Assembly (NCBI RefSeq): GCF_026342735.1
Contig: NZ_JAPEMM010000001.1
Coordinates: 992,001-1,056,000 of the forward strand
From: Streptomyces sp. NBC_00193
GTDB lineage: Bacteria > Actinomycetota > Actinomycetes > Streptomycetales > Streptomycetaceae
Reading direction: 5' to 3'
DNA: 64,000 bases
The notes below the pieces were generated by a model, which was not told the origin of the DNA, made no database searches, and saw nothing but the letters and a program-made list of their open reading frames with translations. A program made the translations under genes and the position numbers. Positions within the stretch are counted from its first letter, which is position 1. Each line of letters starts with the position of its first letter. Of this stretch, positions 30,501 to 38,979 are shown one piece after another.

Positions 30501-30909
30501 GCTGGAGCCCGGCGGAGGGGCGGGCCAGGTACTCGGGGCGGCTCAGTTCGGTGATGTCGAACAGGCGCGGGTCGAGCTTCCCGGCGCGGATCAGCGGCTG
30601 GGCGTCGTACGGCACGACGCTGGTGCGGCCGTTCTCGGTGTGCACCGAGAACGGGATGCGCGCGCGGCCCTCGGCGCGTTCGAGGGAGACGGGCCTGCCG
30701 TCGGCGGCGAGGACGACGCGGTCGCCGGTGACGAGGGTGATGCGGGTGGCCGGGGCCGGCGGGGCGGCGGATCTCGCGCCGGCCCCGGCGCCTGACGAGC
30801 CGGTCGCGGGCGCTGCGGCGGCCGGGGTGGTCAGCCCCGCCGCGAGCGCGAGGGCGGCGGCCGCCGCGACCGAGGCCGCCGCCCCCGCCCTGGAGTGGTG
30901 GTTGCGCAC
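27508..30909 (-). CDS. Secreted S8-family subtilisin-like serine protease, large
   Basis: 1133 residues from the GTG at 30909, chosen for the GGGGGGA ribosome site 4-9 nt upstream. A signal peptide (VRNHHSRAG, then a long Ala-rich hydrophobic stretch ending near AAAAP) marks export. The catalytic Asp is in VKIAVLDTGIDATH, the His in VGHGTHVASIA, and the Ser in SGTSMATPHVAGAA. After the catalytic domain (about 220-510) comes a ~600-residue C-terminal region of beta-rich segments without a recognised name. Such large Streptomyces subtilases act outside the cell. Flanked by DUF1330 and an AraC regulator; no inhibitor gene nearby. Confidence 0.93.
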   Translation of the reverse strand: MRNHHSRAGAAASVAAAAALALAAGLTTPAAAAPATGSSGAGAGARSAAPPAPATRITLVTGDRVVLAADGRPVSLERAEGRARIPFSVHTENGRTSVVPYDAQPLIRAGKLDPRLFDITELSRPEYLARPSAGLQLIVGYEGPAAAPAAPAAARSALRAADGVEVTRSYPTLDAEAVTATPVGAAALWEALTDPRPGAGGRAAAPGIARVWLDAVRTATLDRSTRQIGADKAWAAGYDGTGVKIAVLDTGIDATHADLAGQVVAEQNFSRSADAVDRVGHGTHVASIAAGTGARSAGAFKGVAPGAKLLSGKVLDDGGSGNDSGILAGMEWAVAQGADIVNLSLGRPDTPQLDPVEAAVDRISAEKGVLFAVAAGNRGRRGPGTIDSPGSANAALTVGAVDDADALAPFSGTGPLTGGGGVKPDVTAPGVDITAAAAPGSVIDREEGQNPAGYLTISGTSMATPHVAGAAALLKQQHPDWKGPELKGALTGSAKGGAHTPYQQGTGRIAVDGDPGRSVVVLEGALAFDTQRWPHADDTPQSRKITYRNLGGEPVTLDLAVAGSAPGGAPAPEGFFTLGARRLTVPAGGTAETALTVDTRLGGSVDGTYSAYATATIADGLGAGGQVRTAAVAERELESYDLTLRHLGRDGRPAEHHTTTVQGVRGAAATRRFEPHDPSGTVTLRVPRGGYLLDATVFVDPFDLTKGTDWIVQPQLEITSDTTVTLDARTTRPVEITVPSKTAQVGFATPAYTLREGDAQYHYSLWLNSIAGLRTRQLGPRPEAGTLSQQWDVHWDDGASVEYHAVLGGPVSDLATGYTRHLGRRDLATLVVGQGASAPGKRGAVVAMGSLPGSRSGSTASSRRPLPTTATLHVSTLDGATWDLSFTQGSGYDDNGVPRDETTYEAQRARTFKGGRTYHERFNAAVFGPKVDDLHGVWREGASISGSVPLLADGANHAGGFYDATGSTVLRRNGVEVGRSETPLESSAPFAVPPGEASYELTTTTRLRPELSATSSETTATWRFRSKETAEPTPLPVSAVRFDARPALDGTLPAGRTENFPVTVQGPAATDRATPRVQVSYDEGRTWSPLRVHHGRVEVRTPEKGGTVSLRGTVTDRSGNTSEVTVLRAYLAG

Positions 30910-30970
30910 GTGGTCCCCCCTGAGAAGAAGAGTGCAGGGCCACGCAGTATGCCGATGTCCTGACGGGGCA

Positions 30971-31960
30971 TCAATGGTGCGCAAGTACAGAGGAGTTGGG
31001 CTGATAGATGCGCCGGTAGGCGATCGGGGAGATGCCGAGCGCGGAACGCATGTGCTGGCGCAGCGAGTTCGCGGAGCCGAAGCCGGAGCGGTGGGCGACC
31101 AGGTCGACGGGAAGGTCGCTGGACTCCAGCAACTGGCGTGCGACCTCCAGGCGTTGACTGGTGAGCCACTGCACCGGGGTCATGCCGACCTCGTCGCGGA
31201 AGCGGCGGGTGAAGGTGCGCAGGCTCATCCGGGCGTGGGCGGCCAGCTCCGCCAGGGTGATCGGTTCGGTGAGGCGCTCCAGGGCCCAGGCCCGGGTGGC
31301 GGTGGTGGTGGCGACGGTGGGCTCGGGGACGGGCCGGTCGATGTACTGGGCCTGGCCGCCGTCACGCCACGGCGGTACGACGCACAGCCGCGCGGTGCGG
31401 TTGGCGACGGCCGCGCCGTGGTCCTGGCGGATCATGTAGAGGCAGAGGTCCACGCCGGCGGCGACCCCGGCGGAGGTCAGGATGTCCCCGTCGTCGACGA
31501 AGAGCACGTCCTCGTCGAGCTTGACGCGCGGGAAGGCCCGCTGGAAGGCGGGCGCCTTGATCCAGTGCGTGGTGGCGGGCCGGCCGTCGAGCAGGCCGGC
31601 GGCGGCGAGCACGTAGGTGCCGGTGCAGATCGACACCAGCCGGGTGCCGGGGCGGATCGCGGCGAGGGCGTCGGCGAGCGGCCGGGGCAGGGGCACTCCC
31701 TGCTCCAACGCCATCATGACGTTGGTCGGCGGGATGATCACCGTGTCGGCGGCCGCGAGGGCCTCGGGCCCCGCCGAGACCCCGACCGTGAAGCCCGCGT
31801 CGCTGGCCACGGGCTGCCCGTCGACGGTGCAGACGGTCACCTCGTATAGCGGCTTCCCCGAGTCGTCGACGGCGTTGCCGAACACCCGGGACGGCATCCC
31901 GAGCTCGAACGGAGGGACGCCTTCGAGGGCGAGTACGGCGATCCGGTGCATGGCCTGCAT
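30971..31960 (-). CDS. GlxA/FtrA-type AraC family transcriptional regulator
   Basis: 329 residues. The N-terminal ~190 residues form a DJ-1/PfpI-like amidotransferase-type domain (RIAVLALEGVPPFELGMPSRVF, with a nucleophile-elbow-like SICTGTYVLAAAG). The C-terminal ~100 residues are two AraC helix-turn-helix motifs (LAAHARMSLRTFTRRFRDE and VAHRSGFGSANSLRQHM). The Cys of SICTG is kept, but activity is usually lost in this family. It is divergent from the oxidoreductase gene at 32063, which is therefore its likeliest target. An ATG three codons later is an alternative start. Confidence 0.93.
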   Translation of the reverse strand: MQAMHRIAVLALEGVPPFELGMPSRVFGNAVDDSGKPLYEVTVCTVDGQPVASDAGFTVGVSAGPEALAAADTVIIPPTNVMMALEQGVPLPRPLADALAAIRPGTRLVSICTGTYVLAAAGLLDGRPATTHWIKAPAFQRAFPRVKLDEDVLFVDDGDILTSAGVAAGVDLCLYMIRQDHGAAVANRTARLCVVPPWRDGGQAQYIDRPVPEPTVATTTATRAWALERLTEPITLAELAAHARMSLRTFTRRFRDEVGMTPVQWLTSQRLEVARQLLESSDLPVDLVAHRSGFGSANSLRQHMRSALGISPIAYRRIYQPNSSVLAHH

Positions 31961-32062
31961 GGCCAGATCCTGTCACAGGGTGGCCATACGGCCAACACCA
32001 CGGCTTCGCTCAGCAGCCGAAGCTGGTCCGGCAGCAGCACCGGACCACCTGAGGAGAAACAC

Positions 32063-32989
32063 ATGCGCGCCATCGTCGTCAGCCAGTGGGGCGGGCCCGA
32101 GGTACTGACCGAGACCGAGCTGGACCGGCCGGAGCCGGGCATGGGCGAGATCCTGGTACGGGTCCACGCGGCCGGAGTGAACCCGGTGGACTGGAAGACC
32201 CGGGCCTCCGGCGCCCTCATCCCCTGGGGGCCCGTCCCGGCCGTCGGCTGGGACGTGTCCGGCACCGTGGAGGCCGTCGGCCCCGGCGTGACGATGTTCC
32301 AGCCGGGCGACGAGGTCTTCGGCATGCCGCGCTTCCCCGTCCAGGCGGGCGGCTACGCCGAGTACGTGACGGCCACGGCCCGGCACTTCACCCGCAAGCC
32401 CGCCGCGATCGACCACGTACAGGCGGCGGCGCTCCCGCTGGCCGCGCTCACCGCCTGGCAGGCGCTGACGGACACCGCCGGCGTGCGGCCGGGTCAGCGG
32501 GTCCTGGTGCACGCGGCGGCGGGCGGCGTGGGGCACTTCGCCGTCCAGATCGCCAAGGCGCTCGGGGCGTACGTGATCGGCACGGCCAGCGCCGCCAAGC
32601 ACGAGGTGCTCCGCTCGCTCGGGGCCGACGAACTGATCGACTACCGGACCACCGCGTTCGAGGACGCGGTGTCGGAGGTCGACGTGGTGATCGACGCCAT
32701 CGGCGGCGAGTACGGGACGCGCTCGCTGAAGGTGCTGCGCCCCGGCGGGCACCTGATCACCCTGAACGGTCCCGACGAGGTACCGGCCGCCGGCACGGAG
32801 GGCTTCCGCACCGGCTGGACCCTCGTGGAGCCGGACCACGCGGGGCTGAAGGCCATCGCCGCGCTCGTGGCGGAGGGGAAGCTCCGCCCGGTCATCGACA
32901 CCGTCCTGCCGCTGGAGCAGGCCGCGAAGGCCCACGAGATCGGCGAGCAGGGCCGGACCACCGGCAAGATCGTCCTGACGGTGGTCTGA
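32063..32989 (+). CDS. NADP-dependent quinone-oxidoreductase-like alcohol dehydrogenase (MDR family)
   Basis: 308 residues from the ATG at 32063 with GGAGA upstream. The zeta-crystallin/quinone reductase pattern is clear: MRAIVVSQWGGPEVL, HAAGVNPVDWKTRASG, GWDVSGTVEAVG, then the Rossmann loop VLVHAAAGGVGHFAVQIAKALGA (kept short here: AAAGGVG at about 153-159). No zinc-ligand cysteines are present. It reduces quinones or enals with NADPH by family analogy. Divergent from the GlxA-type regulator. Confidence 0.92.
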   Translation: MRAIVVSQWGGPEVLTETELDRPEPGMGEILVRVHAAGVNPVDWKTRASGALIPWGPVPAVGWDVSGTVEAVGPGVTMFQPGDEVFGMPRFPVQAGGYAEYVTATARHFTRKPAAIDHVQAAALPLAALTAWQALTDTAGVRPGQRVLVHAAAGGVGHFAVQIAKALGAYVIGTASAAKHEVLRSLGADELIDYRTTAFEDAVSEVDVVIDAIGGEYGTRSLKVLRPGGHLITLNGPDEVPAAGTEGFRTGWTLVEPDHAGLKAIAALVAEGKLRPVIDTVLPLEQAAKAHEIGEQGRTTGKIVLTVV

Positions 32990-33025
32990 CCGGCGGACGG
33001 GCGGACCTGCGGACCGGCAGACGGC

Positions 33026-34159
33026 CTAGACGCCCGCGGTCGCCCGGGTGGTCGCGGAGATCGTGGCGGAGCCGACCACGCGGGTGCCGTCGTAGAGGAC
33101 GATCGCCTGGCCGGGGGCCACGCCGCGGACCGGCTCGGTGAAGCGGACGCGCAGTTCGCCCTCCACCAGCTCCGCGAAGACCTCGGTCTCGCCGCCGTGG
33201 GCGCGCAGCTGCGCGGTGTACGTGCCCGGGGCGGCGGCGGTGGAGCCGCACCAGCGGGGGCGGATCGCGGTGAGGGCGGTGACGTCCAGGGCCTCGACGG
33301 GGCCGACGGTGACGGTGTTGTTCACCGGGGAGATGTCGAGGACGTAGCGCGGCTTGCCGTCGGGGGCCGGGTGGCCGATCCGCAGGCCCTTGCGCTGGCC
33401 GATGGTGAACCCGAAGGCGCCCTCGTGGGTGCCGACCTTCTCGCCGGTGGCCTCGTCGACGATGTCGCCCTCGGCCTTGCCGAGGCGGCTCGCCAGGAAG
33501 CCCTGGGTGTCGCCGTCGGCGATGAAGCAGATGTCGTGGCTGTCGGGCTTCTTCGCGACGGCCAGGCCCCGCTCCTCGGCCTCGGCGCGGATCTCTTCCT
33601 TGGTGGTGAGGGTGTCGCCGAGCGGGAACAGCGCGTGGGCGAGCTGCTTCTCGTCGAGGACGCCGAGGACGTACGACTGGTCCTTGGCCATGTCGGAGGC
33701 GCGGTGCAGCTCGCGCGTGCCGTCCTCGTTCAGGACGACGGTGGCGTAGTGGCCGGTGCAGACGGCGTCGAAGCCGAGGGCCAGGGCCTTGTCGAGCAGC
33801 GCCGCGAACTTGATCTTCTCGTTGCAGCGCAGGCAGGGGTTCGGGGTGCGTCCGGCCTCGTACTCGGCGATGAAGTCCTCGACGACGTCCTCGCGGAAGC
33901 GTTCGGCGAGGTCCCAGACGTAGAACGGGATGCCGATGACGTCGGCGGCGCGGCGGGCGTCGCGGGAGTCCTCGATCGTGCAGCAGCCGCGGGCCCCGGT
34001 CCGGAAGGACTGCGGGTTCGCGGAGAGGGCGAGGTGGACGCCGGTCACGTCGTGCCCGGCTTCGACCGCGCGGGCGGCGGCGACGGCGGAGTCCACACCG
34101 CCGGACATGGCGGCCAGGACGCGGAGGGGGCGGGGGACGCTCGGCAGGTTCTCAGTCAT
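33026..34159 (-). CDS. mnmA: tRNA-specific 2-thiouridylase
   Basis: 377 residues, full length. The PP-loop [13 protein letters not shown] (about 16-28) binds ATP. The catalytic Cys pair sits in [15 protein letters not shown] (about 108-122) and [16 protein letters not shown]. MnmA activates U34 of Lys, Glu and Gln tRNAs and inserts sulfur received from a cysteine desulfurase. The ATG at 34159 is chosen as the family start; the frame is open upstream but overlaps the amidase region. The cysteine desulfurase gene lies 770 bp upstream on the same strand and is the likely sulfur source. Confidence 0.96.
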   Translation of the reverse strand: MTENLPSVPRPLRVLAAMSGGVDSAVAAARAVEAGHDVTGVHLALSANPQSFRTGARGCCTIEDSRDARRAADVIGIPFYVWDLAERFREDVVEDFIAEYEAGRTPNPCLRCNEKIKFAALLDKALALGFDAVCTGHYATVVLNEDGTRELHRASDMAKDQSYVLGVLDEKQLAHALFPLGDTLTTKEEIRAEAEERGLAVAKKPDSHDICFIADGDTQGFLASRLGKAEGDIVDEATGEKVGTHEGAFGFTIGQRKGLRIGHPAPDGKPRYVLDISPVNNTVTVGPVEALDVTALTAIRPRWCGSTAAAPGTYTAQLRAHGGETEVFAELVEGELRVRFTEPVRGVAPGQAIVLYDGTRVVGSATISATTRATAGV

Positions 34160-34229
34160 AGCACCGTCCAGGGTACGGGGGAACCGAGCGGGGTCACAGC
34201 GCGTTCTCGGTGGCAGGGGGTGGATCACC

Positions 34230-34916
34230 ATGGGGAGCAAGAGCAACAAGGGCGGTACGGGCAACAAGGGACGGCCCGGCCGGACCCGCAGGGCGGTGCT
34301 GTTCGGCGGGCTCGGGGTGGTGACGGCCGCGGCGGTCGCCGGGCGCGATGAGCTCGGGCGGGCCTGGTGGCTGGTGCCGGGGGTGGCCAAGCCGCGGAAG
34401 GAGGGCGAGCTGGACCACGCGGGGGCCTCCTGGACGGCGGCCTCTCCGGCGAACTGGCGGCTGGCGGACCGGCCCGCCGACTACCGGGTGGACCGGATCG
34501 TGGTGCATGTCACCCAGGGCGGCTTCAAGTCCTCGGTGGACGCCTTCAAGAATCCGTTCCACCGGGCGTCGGCTCACTACATAGTCGGCCAGGACGGGCA
34601 CATCGAGCAGATGGTGCGCGAGCTCGACGTCGCCTTCCACTCGGGCAACCGCTCGATGAACGAACGCAGCGTCGGCATCGAGCACGTCGGCTTCGTGGAC
34701 CGGCCGCAGGACTTCACGGACGCGATGTACGCGGCTTCGGCGCGGCTCGCCGCGGACGTCTGCCGGCGGTACGGGATCCCCGCCGACCGCAAGCACTTCC
34801 TCGGCCACTCCGAGGTGCCCGGAGCCGACCACACGGACCCGGGCCGCCACTGGGACTGGGCCCGCTACCTCCGCATGGTCAACGAGGCGGGTGCCGCGGG
34901 CGCGCAGAAGGCCTAG
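34230..34916 (+). CDS. N-acetylmuramoyl-L-alanine amidase, exported
   Basis: 228 residues from the ATG at 34230. The N-terminus [19 protein letters not shown] has a twin-arginine followed by a hydrophobic stretch, suggesting Tat export or a membrane anchor. The amidase_2 domain begins at about 80: [12 protein letters not shown] (first zinc His), then [15 protein letters not shown] and [20 protein letters not shown] (other zinc His and the terminal Asp/His). It would cleave between MurNAc and the peptide stem. It runs opposite to mnmA and the cysteine desulfurase that flank it. Confidence 0.92.
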   Translation: MGSKSNKGGTGNKGRPGRTRRAVLFGGLGVVTAAAVAGRDELGRAWWLVPGVAKPRKEGELDHAGASWTAASPANWRLADRPADYRVDRIVVHVTQGGFKSSVDAFKNPFHRASAHYIVGQDGHIEQMVRELDVAFHSGNRSMNERSVGIEHVGFVDRPQDFTDAMYAASARLAADVCRRYGIPADRKHFLGHSEVPGADHTDPGRHWDWARYLRMVNEAGAAGAQKA

Positions 34917-34930
34917 ACGTCCTGGACGGC

Positions 34931-36094
34931 CTAGCTCAGTCCCGCCGTGCGCGCGCGGGCCACGGCCGGGCCGATGGCGGCGGCGACCGCGTCCACGTCG
35001 GCCTGCGTGGAGGTGTGGCCGAGGGAGAAGCGCAGGGTTCCCCGGGCCAGGCGCGGGTCGGTGCCGGTGGCCAGCAGCACGTGGCTGGGCTGTGCCACGC
35101 CGGCCGTGCAGGCGGAGCCGGTGGAGCACTCGATGCCCTGGGCGTCGAGCAGGAGCAGCAGGGAGTCCCCCTCGCAGCCGGGGAAGCTGAAGTGGGCGTT
35201 GGCGGGGAGCCGGCCGGCCGGGTCGCCGCCCAGGACCGCGTCGGGGACCTCGCGGAGCACGGCGGCGACGAGCCGGTCGCGCAGGGCGCCGATCTCGGTG
35301 GCGAACCGTTCCCGCCGCTCGGCGGCGAGCACGGCGGCCACCGCGAAGGCGGCGATGGCCGGGACGTCGAGGGTGCCGGAGCGGACGTGCCGCTCCTGGC
35401 CTCCGCCGTGCAGGACGGGCACGGGGGTCTGGTCGCGGCCGAGCAGCAGCGCGCCGATCCCGTACGGTCCGCCGACCTTGTGGCTGCTCACCGTCATGGC
35501 GGCGAGGCCGCTGTCGCCGAAGCGGACGTCGAGCTGGCCGAAGGCCTGGACGGCGTCGGAGTGCAGCGGGATGCCGGACCCGCCTGCGACGGCGGCCAGT
35601 TCGGCGATCGGCATGACGGTGCCGATCTCGTTGTTGGCCCACATGACGGTGGCCAGCGCGATGTCCTCGGGGCTCCGCTCGATCGCCTCGCGGAAGGCCT
35701 CGGGGTGCACGCGCCCGTAGCGGTCCACGGGCAGGTACTCGACCTGCGCGCCCTCGTGTTCGGCGAGCCAGTGCACGGCGTCGAGGACGGCGTGGTGCTC
35801 CACGGGGCTGGCGAGCACCCGGGTCCGGGCGGGGTCCTGGTCCCGCCGGGCCCAGTAGAGCCCCTTGACGGCGAGGTTGTCGGCCTCCGTGCCGCCGGCG
35901 GTGAAGACCACCTCGCTCGGACGGGCCCCGAGCGCGTCGGCGAGGGCCTCGCGGGCCTCCTCGACGGTGCGGCGGGCGCGGCGGCCGGCGGCGTGCAGGG
36001 AGGACGCGTTGCCCGTGACGCCGAACTGCGCGGTCATCGCCGCGGCGGCCTCCGGCAGCATCGGGGTGGTGGCGGCGTGGTCGAGGTAGGCCAT
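34931..36094 (-). CDS. Cysteine desulfurase (IscS/NifS family)
   Basis: 387 residues. [16 protein letters not shown] is the classic opening. The PLP-stacking His is in [11 protein letters not shown], the PLP Lys in [13 protein letters not shown] (about 205-217), and the sulfur-carrying Cys in [11 protein letters not shown] (about 325-335). It converts cysteine to alanine and a persulfide that feeds MnmA for tRNA thiolation, and possibly Fe-S assembly. It is the upstream gene of the mnmA strand, with the oppositely oriented amidase gene between. Confidence 0.96.
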   Translation of the reverse strand: MAYLDHAATTPMLPEAAAAMTAQFGVTGNASSLHAAGRRARRTVEEAREALADALGARPSEVVFTAGGTEADNLAVKGLYWARRDQDPARTRVLASPVEHHAVLDAVHWLAEHEGAQVEYLPVDRYGRVHPEAFREAIERSPEDIALATVMWANNEIGTVMPIAELAAVAGGSGIPLHSDAVQAFGQLDVRFGDSGLAAMTVSSHKVGGPYGIGALLLGRDQTPVPVLHGGGQERHVRSGTLDVPAIAAFAVAAVLAAERRERFATEIGALRDRLVAAVLREVPDAVLGGDPAGRLPANAHFSFPGCEGDSLLLLLDAQGIECSTGSACTAGVAQPSHVLLATGTDPRLARGTLRFSLGHTSTQADVDAVAAAIGPAVARARTAGLS

Positions 36095-36225
36095 GATCCC
36101 CCGATTCTACGAGTCCCCCACACCCCCGCTTCCCCGCCGGGGCCCTACGGACCACCGAGGGACCCCCGGCCGCGCGGCGCCCCACCCTTCCACCCCACCC
36201 CGGCGGGGCCCCCGCGCAGCGTCGG

Positions 36226-36380
36226 CACGCCGTTCCGACCCGGCCCGACGGGGCCCTGCACGGCTGCGACGCGCCCTTCCGACCCCGCCCGGCGGGGCCC
36301 CCGATGGCTGCGGCGCGCCGTTCCGGCCCGGCCCGGCGGGGCCCGCACGGCTGCAGCGTGCCGTTCCGGCCGGGCCCGGA
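36226..36380. repeat. 44-bp tandem repeat, about 3.5 copies
   Basis: Successive copies begin at 36226, 36270, 36314 and 36357 (partial), each reading roughly CGCCGTTCCGACCCGGCCC then GGCGGGGCCC and ending in CGGCTGCG. Identity between copies is about 80-90% by eye. Non-coding in all frames. Confidence 0.75.
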
Positions 36381-36483
36381 GCGCTACGGCCGCGCCGAGG
36401 GCGGGGCCGGACCCGTCACTGCGCCGCTGCGCGGGGCAAAGTCCCCTACCCGCCCTTCCACCGTTCCCCGGGCGCTGCCCGGA

Positions 36484-36905
36484 CCCGCGCCTCAAACGCC
36501 GGCGGGGCTGAGTGGGGTGCCGCGGACCTGCGCCTCAAACGCCGGCGAGGCTGGGGAGGGGTCCGGGCGCTGCCCGGACCCCGGTCCTCAAGCGCCGGAC
36601 GGGCTGGGAGGGGTACCGGGCTGCGCCCGGACCCCCTGGGGCTCCGCCCCAGACCCCGCGCCTCAAACGCCGGCGAGGCTGGATTTGGCCGGCGTCAGCC
36701 TGCATGTGTGCGCAGCACACCCCTGCGGGCTGGACGGCCCGCAGGGCCATCTCGGCCCCTCCGGCACCCTCAGCCTCGCCGGCGTTTGAGGCGCGGGGGT
36801 CCGGGGGCTGGCCCCCGGCAACGGCGCCGCACGCGGCAACGGGTCCGGGCGCAGCCCGGGGAACGGGCGAAGGGCGGGTAGGGGACCTCGCCCCGCAGGG
36901 CCGGC
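36484..36905. repeat. Cluster of CCTCAAACGCCGG intergenic palindromic units
   Basis: CTCAAACGCCGGC occurs at 36491, 36534 and 36662, a variant CTCAAGCGCCGG near 36593, and the reverse complement GCCGGCGTTTGAG at 36778. Between them are GTCCGGGCGCTGCCCGGAC-type short hairpins and CTGGGGCTCCGCCCCAG (17 nt palindrome-like). The final part (GGGGAACGGGCGAAGGGCGGG onward, shortened here) matches the flank of the unit at 18.9 kb. The whole span 36095-37062 has no credible gene and lies between the thioesterase and the cysteine desulfurase. Confidence 0.85.
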
Positions 36906-36990
36906 CCAGCCGCACCCGCCCACCGGACCCCGCGCCAGGCGGCAGGGGCGACAGCCCCGACCGGCCACCGCCGGACGGGGTCCGGCGCAG

Positions 36991-37056
36991 CGCGACGAAG
37001 CCCGCGCAGCGGTGCGAGGAGCGCGTCAAGGACGAAGCCCGCGCAGCGGTGCGAGG
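36991..37056. repeat. Two direct copies of a ~30-bp sequence
   Basis: GACGAAGCCCGCGCAGCGGT is found twice, about 36 bp apart (starting near 36993 and 37031), each followed by GCGAGG. They sit just downstream of the thioesterase stop. Confidence 0.6.
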
Positions 37057-37062
37057 GGCGCC

Positions 37063-37932
37063 TTAAGAAGGTGCTGCCGCTACGCGCGGGGCGCTCGCCA
37101 GCTGGCGGGACTGGGCGACCAGGCGGTCCGCCGAGTCCCAGACCTCCGCGTCCTCCTCCAGGAAGCCCCCCGCCAGGTTGCGGGTGGTGATCGAGACGCG
37201 GAGCGGACCGGGCGCCGGACGGTGGCGGATGTGGGTGGTGAGTTCCACCGTCGGGGTCCAGCCGAGCAGGCCGAGGTCGAAGGAGGTCGGCGGGAGCCCG
37301 TCGACCGCCAGGAGGAGGGAGAAGGGGTCGGCGTCGCGGCCGTCGGCGAGTTCGAACCAGGCCCGCATCTCCCCCTTGCCCGAGGGCTGCCCGACGGCCC
37401 AGCCGGCCGTCGCCGGGTCCAGGCGCAGCCGGAGGCGGTCCACGATCGCGGAGCTGCCGGGGATCGGGGCCGGGCCTGCTTCGGGGCCGAGGCAGTGCTC
37501 GTAGGCGGGGATGACGGGCGGGAGGGCCGTGGTGTGGACGGAGTCCGGGAGCGCCGCGAGGTCCCCGTAGGAGGCCAGGACGCGGATCCGCTCGATCTCG
37601 GCGCCGTTCTCGTCGAACTGGAAGAGGGAGGCATGCCCGGTGGAGAGGGTGCGGCCGACCCGTACGACCTCGGTGCGGATCACGGCGGGGCCGGGGACCG
37701 ACGAGGTCAGGTAGTGCGCGGAGACCGTGAAGGGGTCCGGGTGCGGCAGGGTCGCCGACAGGGCGCGGCCGACGAGGGCCAGGAGGTAGCCGCCGTTGAC
37801 GGCGGTGATGATCGTCCACCCGGCGGAGAGTTCCGCGTCGTACACACCGGGCTCGCCCGCACGGGCGGTGACGGTGGTGTCGCGGTCGAACTCGCTGTCG
37901 CCGATGGACGCCTTGGCAGCTGCGTGTGACAT
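37063..37932 (-). CDS. Acyl-CoA thioesterase-like hotdog protein
   Basis: 289 residues from the ATG at 37932; an ATG five codons earlier exists. It fits the double-hotdog TesB-like thioesterase pattern (4HBT_3): an N-terminal domain with WTIITAVNGGYLLALVGRAL and HPDPFTVSAHYLTSS, and a C-terminal domain with FDLGLLGWTPTVELTTHIR and GFLEEDAEVWDSADRLVAQSRQ. Members hydrolyse acyl-CoA esters; chain-length preference is not visible. No functional partner is adjacent. About 1 kb of repeats follows its stop. Confidence 0.88.
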   Translation of the reverse strand: MSHAAAKASIGDSEFDRDTTVTARAGEPGVYDAELSAGWTIITAVNGGYLLALVGRALSATLPHPDPFTVSAHYLTSSVPGPAVIRTEVVRVGRTLSTGHASLFQFDENGAEIERIRVLASYGDLAALPDSVHTTALPPVIPAYEHCLGPEAGPAPIPGSSAIVDRLRLRLDPATAGWAVGQPSGKGEMRAWFELADGRDADPFSLLLAVDGLPPTSFDLGLLGWTPTVELTTHIRHRPAPGPLRVSITTRNLAGGFLEEDAEVWDSADRLVAQSRQLASAPRVAAAPS

Positions 37933-38006
37933 GGAACGACCGTACACCCGGCCCCTACTAAGCGGTAGCTTTGCCTGGTGTGGCGGCCGCTACGGTGCCC
38001 CCGCGC

Positions 38007-38663
38007 CTACGGCTCCTCCGCCACCGACGAGCGGCGGTTCCACGCGAGGGGTGCCCGCAGGTGGTAGCGCATGGCCAGCAGCCGCAGGACGAAGGTGGTG
38101 ACGATCGCCAGGGCCGTCGTGACGGCGTTGAGGTTGTCGAAGCTGATGAAGAGCGCCACCATCGAGGCGCCGACGAGGGCCGGCACGGCGTACATCTCGC
38201 GGTCGCGCAGCAGCGAGGGCACCTCGTTGACGAGGACGTCGCGCAGTACGCCGCCACCGACGGCGGTCGCCACGCCGAGCGCGGCGGAGGCGGTGAGGCC
38301 CAGACCGTACTCGTACGCCTTGGTCGTGCCCGTCACGCAGAACAGCCCGAGGCCGGCCGCGTCGAAGACGTTGATGGCGCGGTTGATGCGCTGGACCTCG
38401 GGGTGCAGGAAGAAGACGAACGCGGCGGCGATCAGCGGCGTGACGAAGAACCCGAGATCGCTGAAGGCGGCGGCGGGGGTGGCGCCGATGACGATGTCGC
38501 GGAACAGGCCGCCGCCGAGGGCGGTGACGAGCGCGAGGACGACGATGCCGAAGACGTCGAAGTTCTTGCGTACGGCGAGCAGGGCGCCGGCCGTGGCGAA
38601 GACGAAGATGCCCGCGAGGTCCAGGCCGTGCTGGACTCCGGGCGGGAAGAGATCGTGGAGCAC
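38007..38663 (-). CDS. TRIC cation-channel family membrane protein (UPF0126/YicG type)
   Basis: 218 residues from a GTG at 38663. Seven hydrophobic segments in two homologous halves, each with the family signature: TALGGGLFRDIVIG (about 46-59) and TAVGGGVLRDVLVNE (about 131-145). Bacterial TRIC proteins conduct monovalent cations as trimers. The start is uncertain because no strong ribosome site is seen; the frame continues upstream through repeat DNA, which argues against an earlier start. Confidence 0.9.
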   Translation of the reverse strand: MLHDLFPPGVQHGLDLAGIFVFATAGALLAVRKNFDVFGIVVLALVTALGGGLFRDIVIGATPAAAFSDLGFFVTPLIAAAFVFFLHPEVQRINRAINVFDAAGLGLFCVTGTTKAYEYGLGLTASAALGVATAVGGGVLRDVLVNEVPSLLRDREMYAVPALVGASMVALFISFDNLNAVTTALAIVTTFVLRLLAMRYHLRAPLAWNRRSSVAEEP

Positions 38664-38824
38664 GGGCTCATTGTGCCGGTCGCCTGCGGCGTGCTCGAAC
38701 GTGTGTGGCGCGGCCACGGCTCCGAGGGGGCGGCGGGCCCTGCCGGGCCCGGGCCGCGCACCCGTGGGGCTGCGGACCGTGGCCGGGTGCGGCGCCGCCG
38801 TCAGGGGCTCCGCCCCCGAACCCC

Positions 38825-38945
38825 CGCGCCTCAAACGCCGGCGGGGCTGATTTTTGCCCGGCGGCACCGCGAACAGTCGGCCGGGCCCGGGCCGCATGAC
38901 TGCCCGGCGGCACCGCGAGCAGTCGGCCGGGCACGGCCGTAGGGT
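38825..38945. repeat. CCTCAAACGCCGG unit followed by two 46-bp direct repeats
   Basis: GCCTCAAACGCCGGCGGGGC lies at about 38828-38847, the same core as at 18.9 and 36.5 kb. Two direct repeats follow at 38855-38900 and 38901-38940, each starting TGCCCGGCGGCACCGCGA and containing CAGTCGGCCGGGC. The spacer 38664-38979 has no gene; it separates the peptide ABC operon from the TRIC gene. Confidence 0.75.
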
Positions 38946-38979
38946 GCCGGCGGGGCCGGTGGGGCCCCGCCGGCGCGCC

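Noticed and set aside
27628..30795. 1055-aa rightward frame opposite the subtilase
   Set aside because: Shadow of the protease, which has signal peptide and full catalytic triad.
36093..36881. 262-aa rightward frame upstream of the cysteine desulfurase
   Set aside because: Made of translated tandem and palindromic repeats, Arg/Pro/Gly-rich, no ribosome site.
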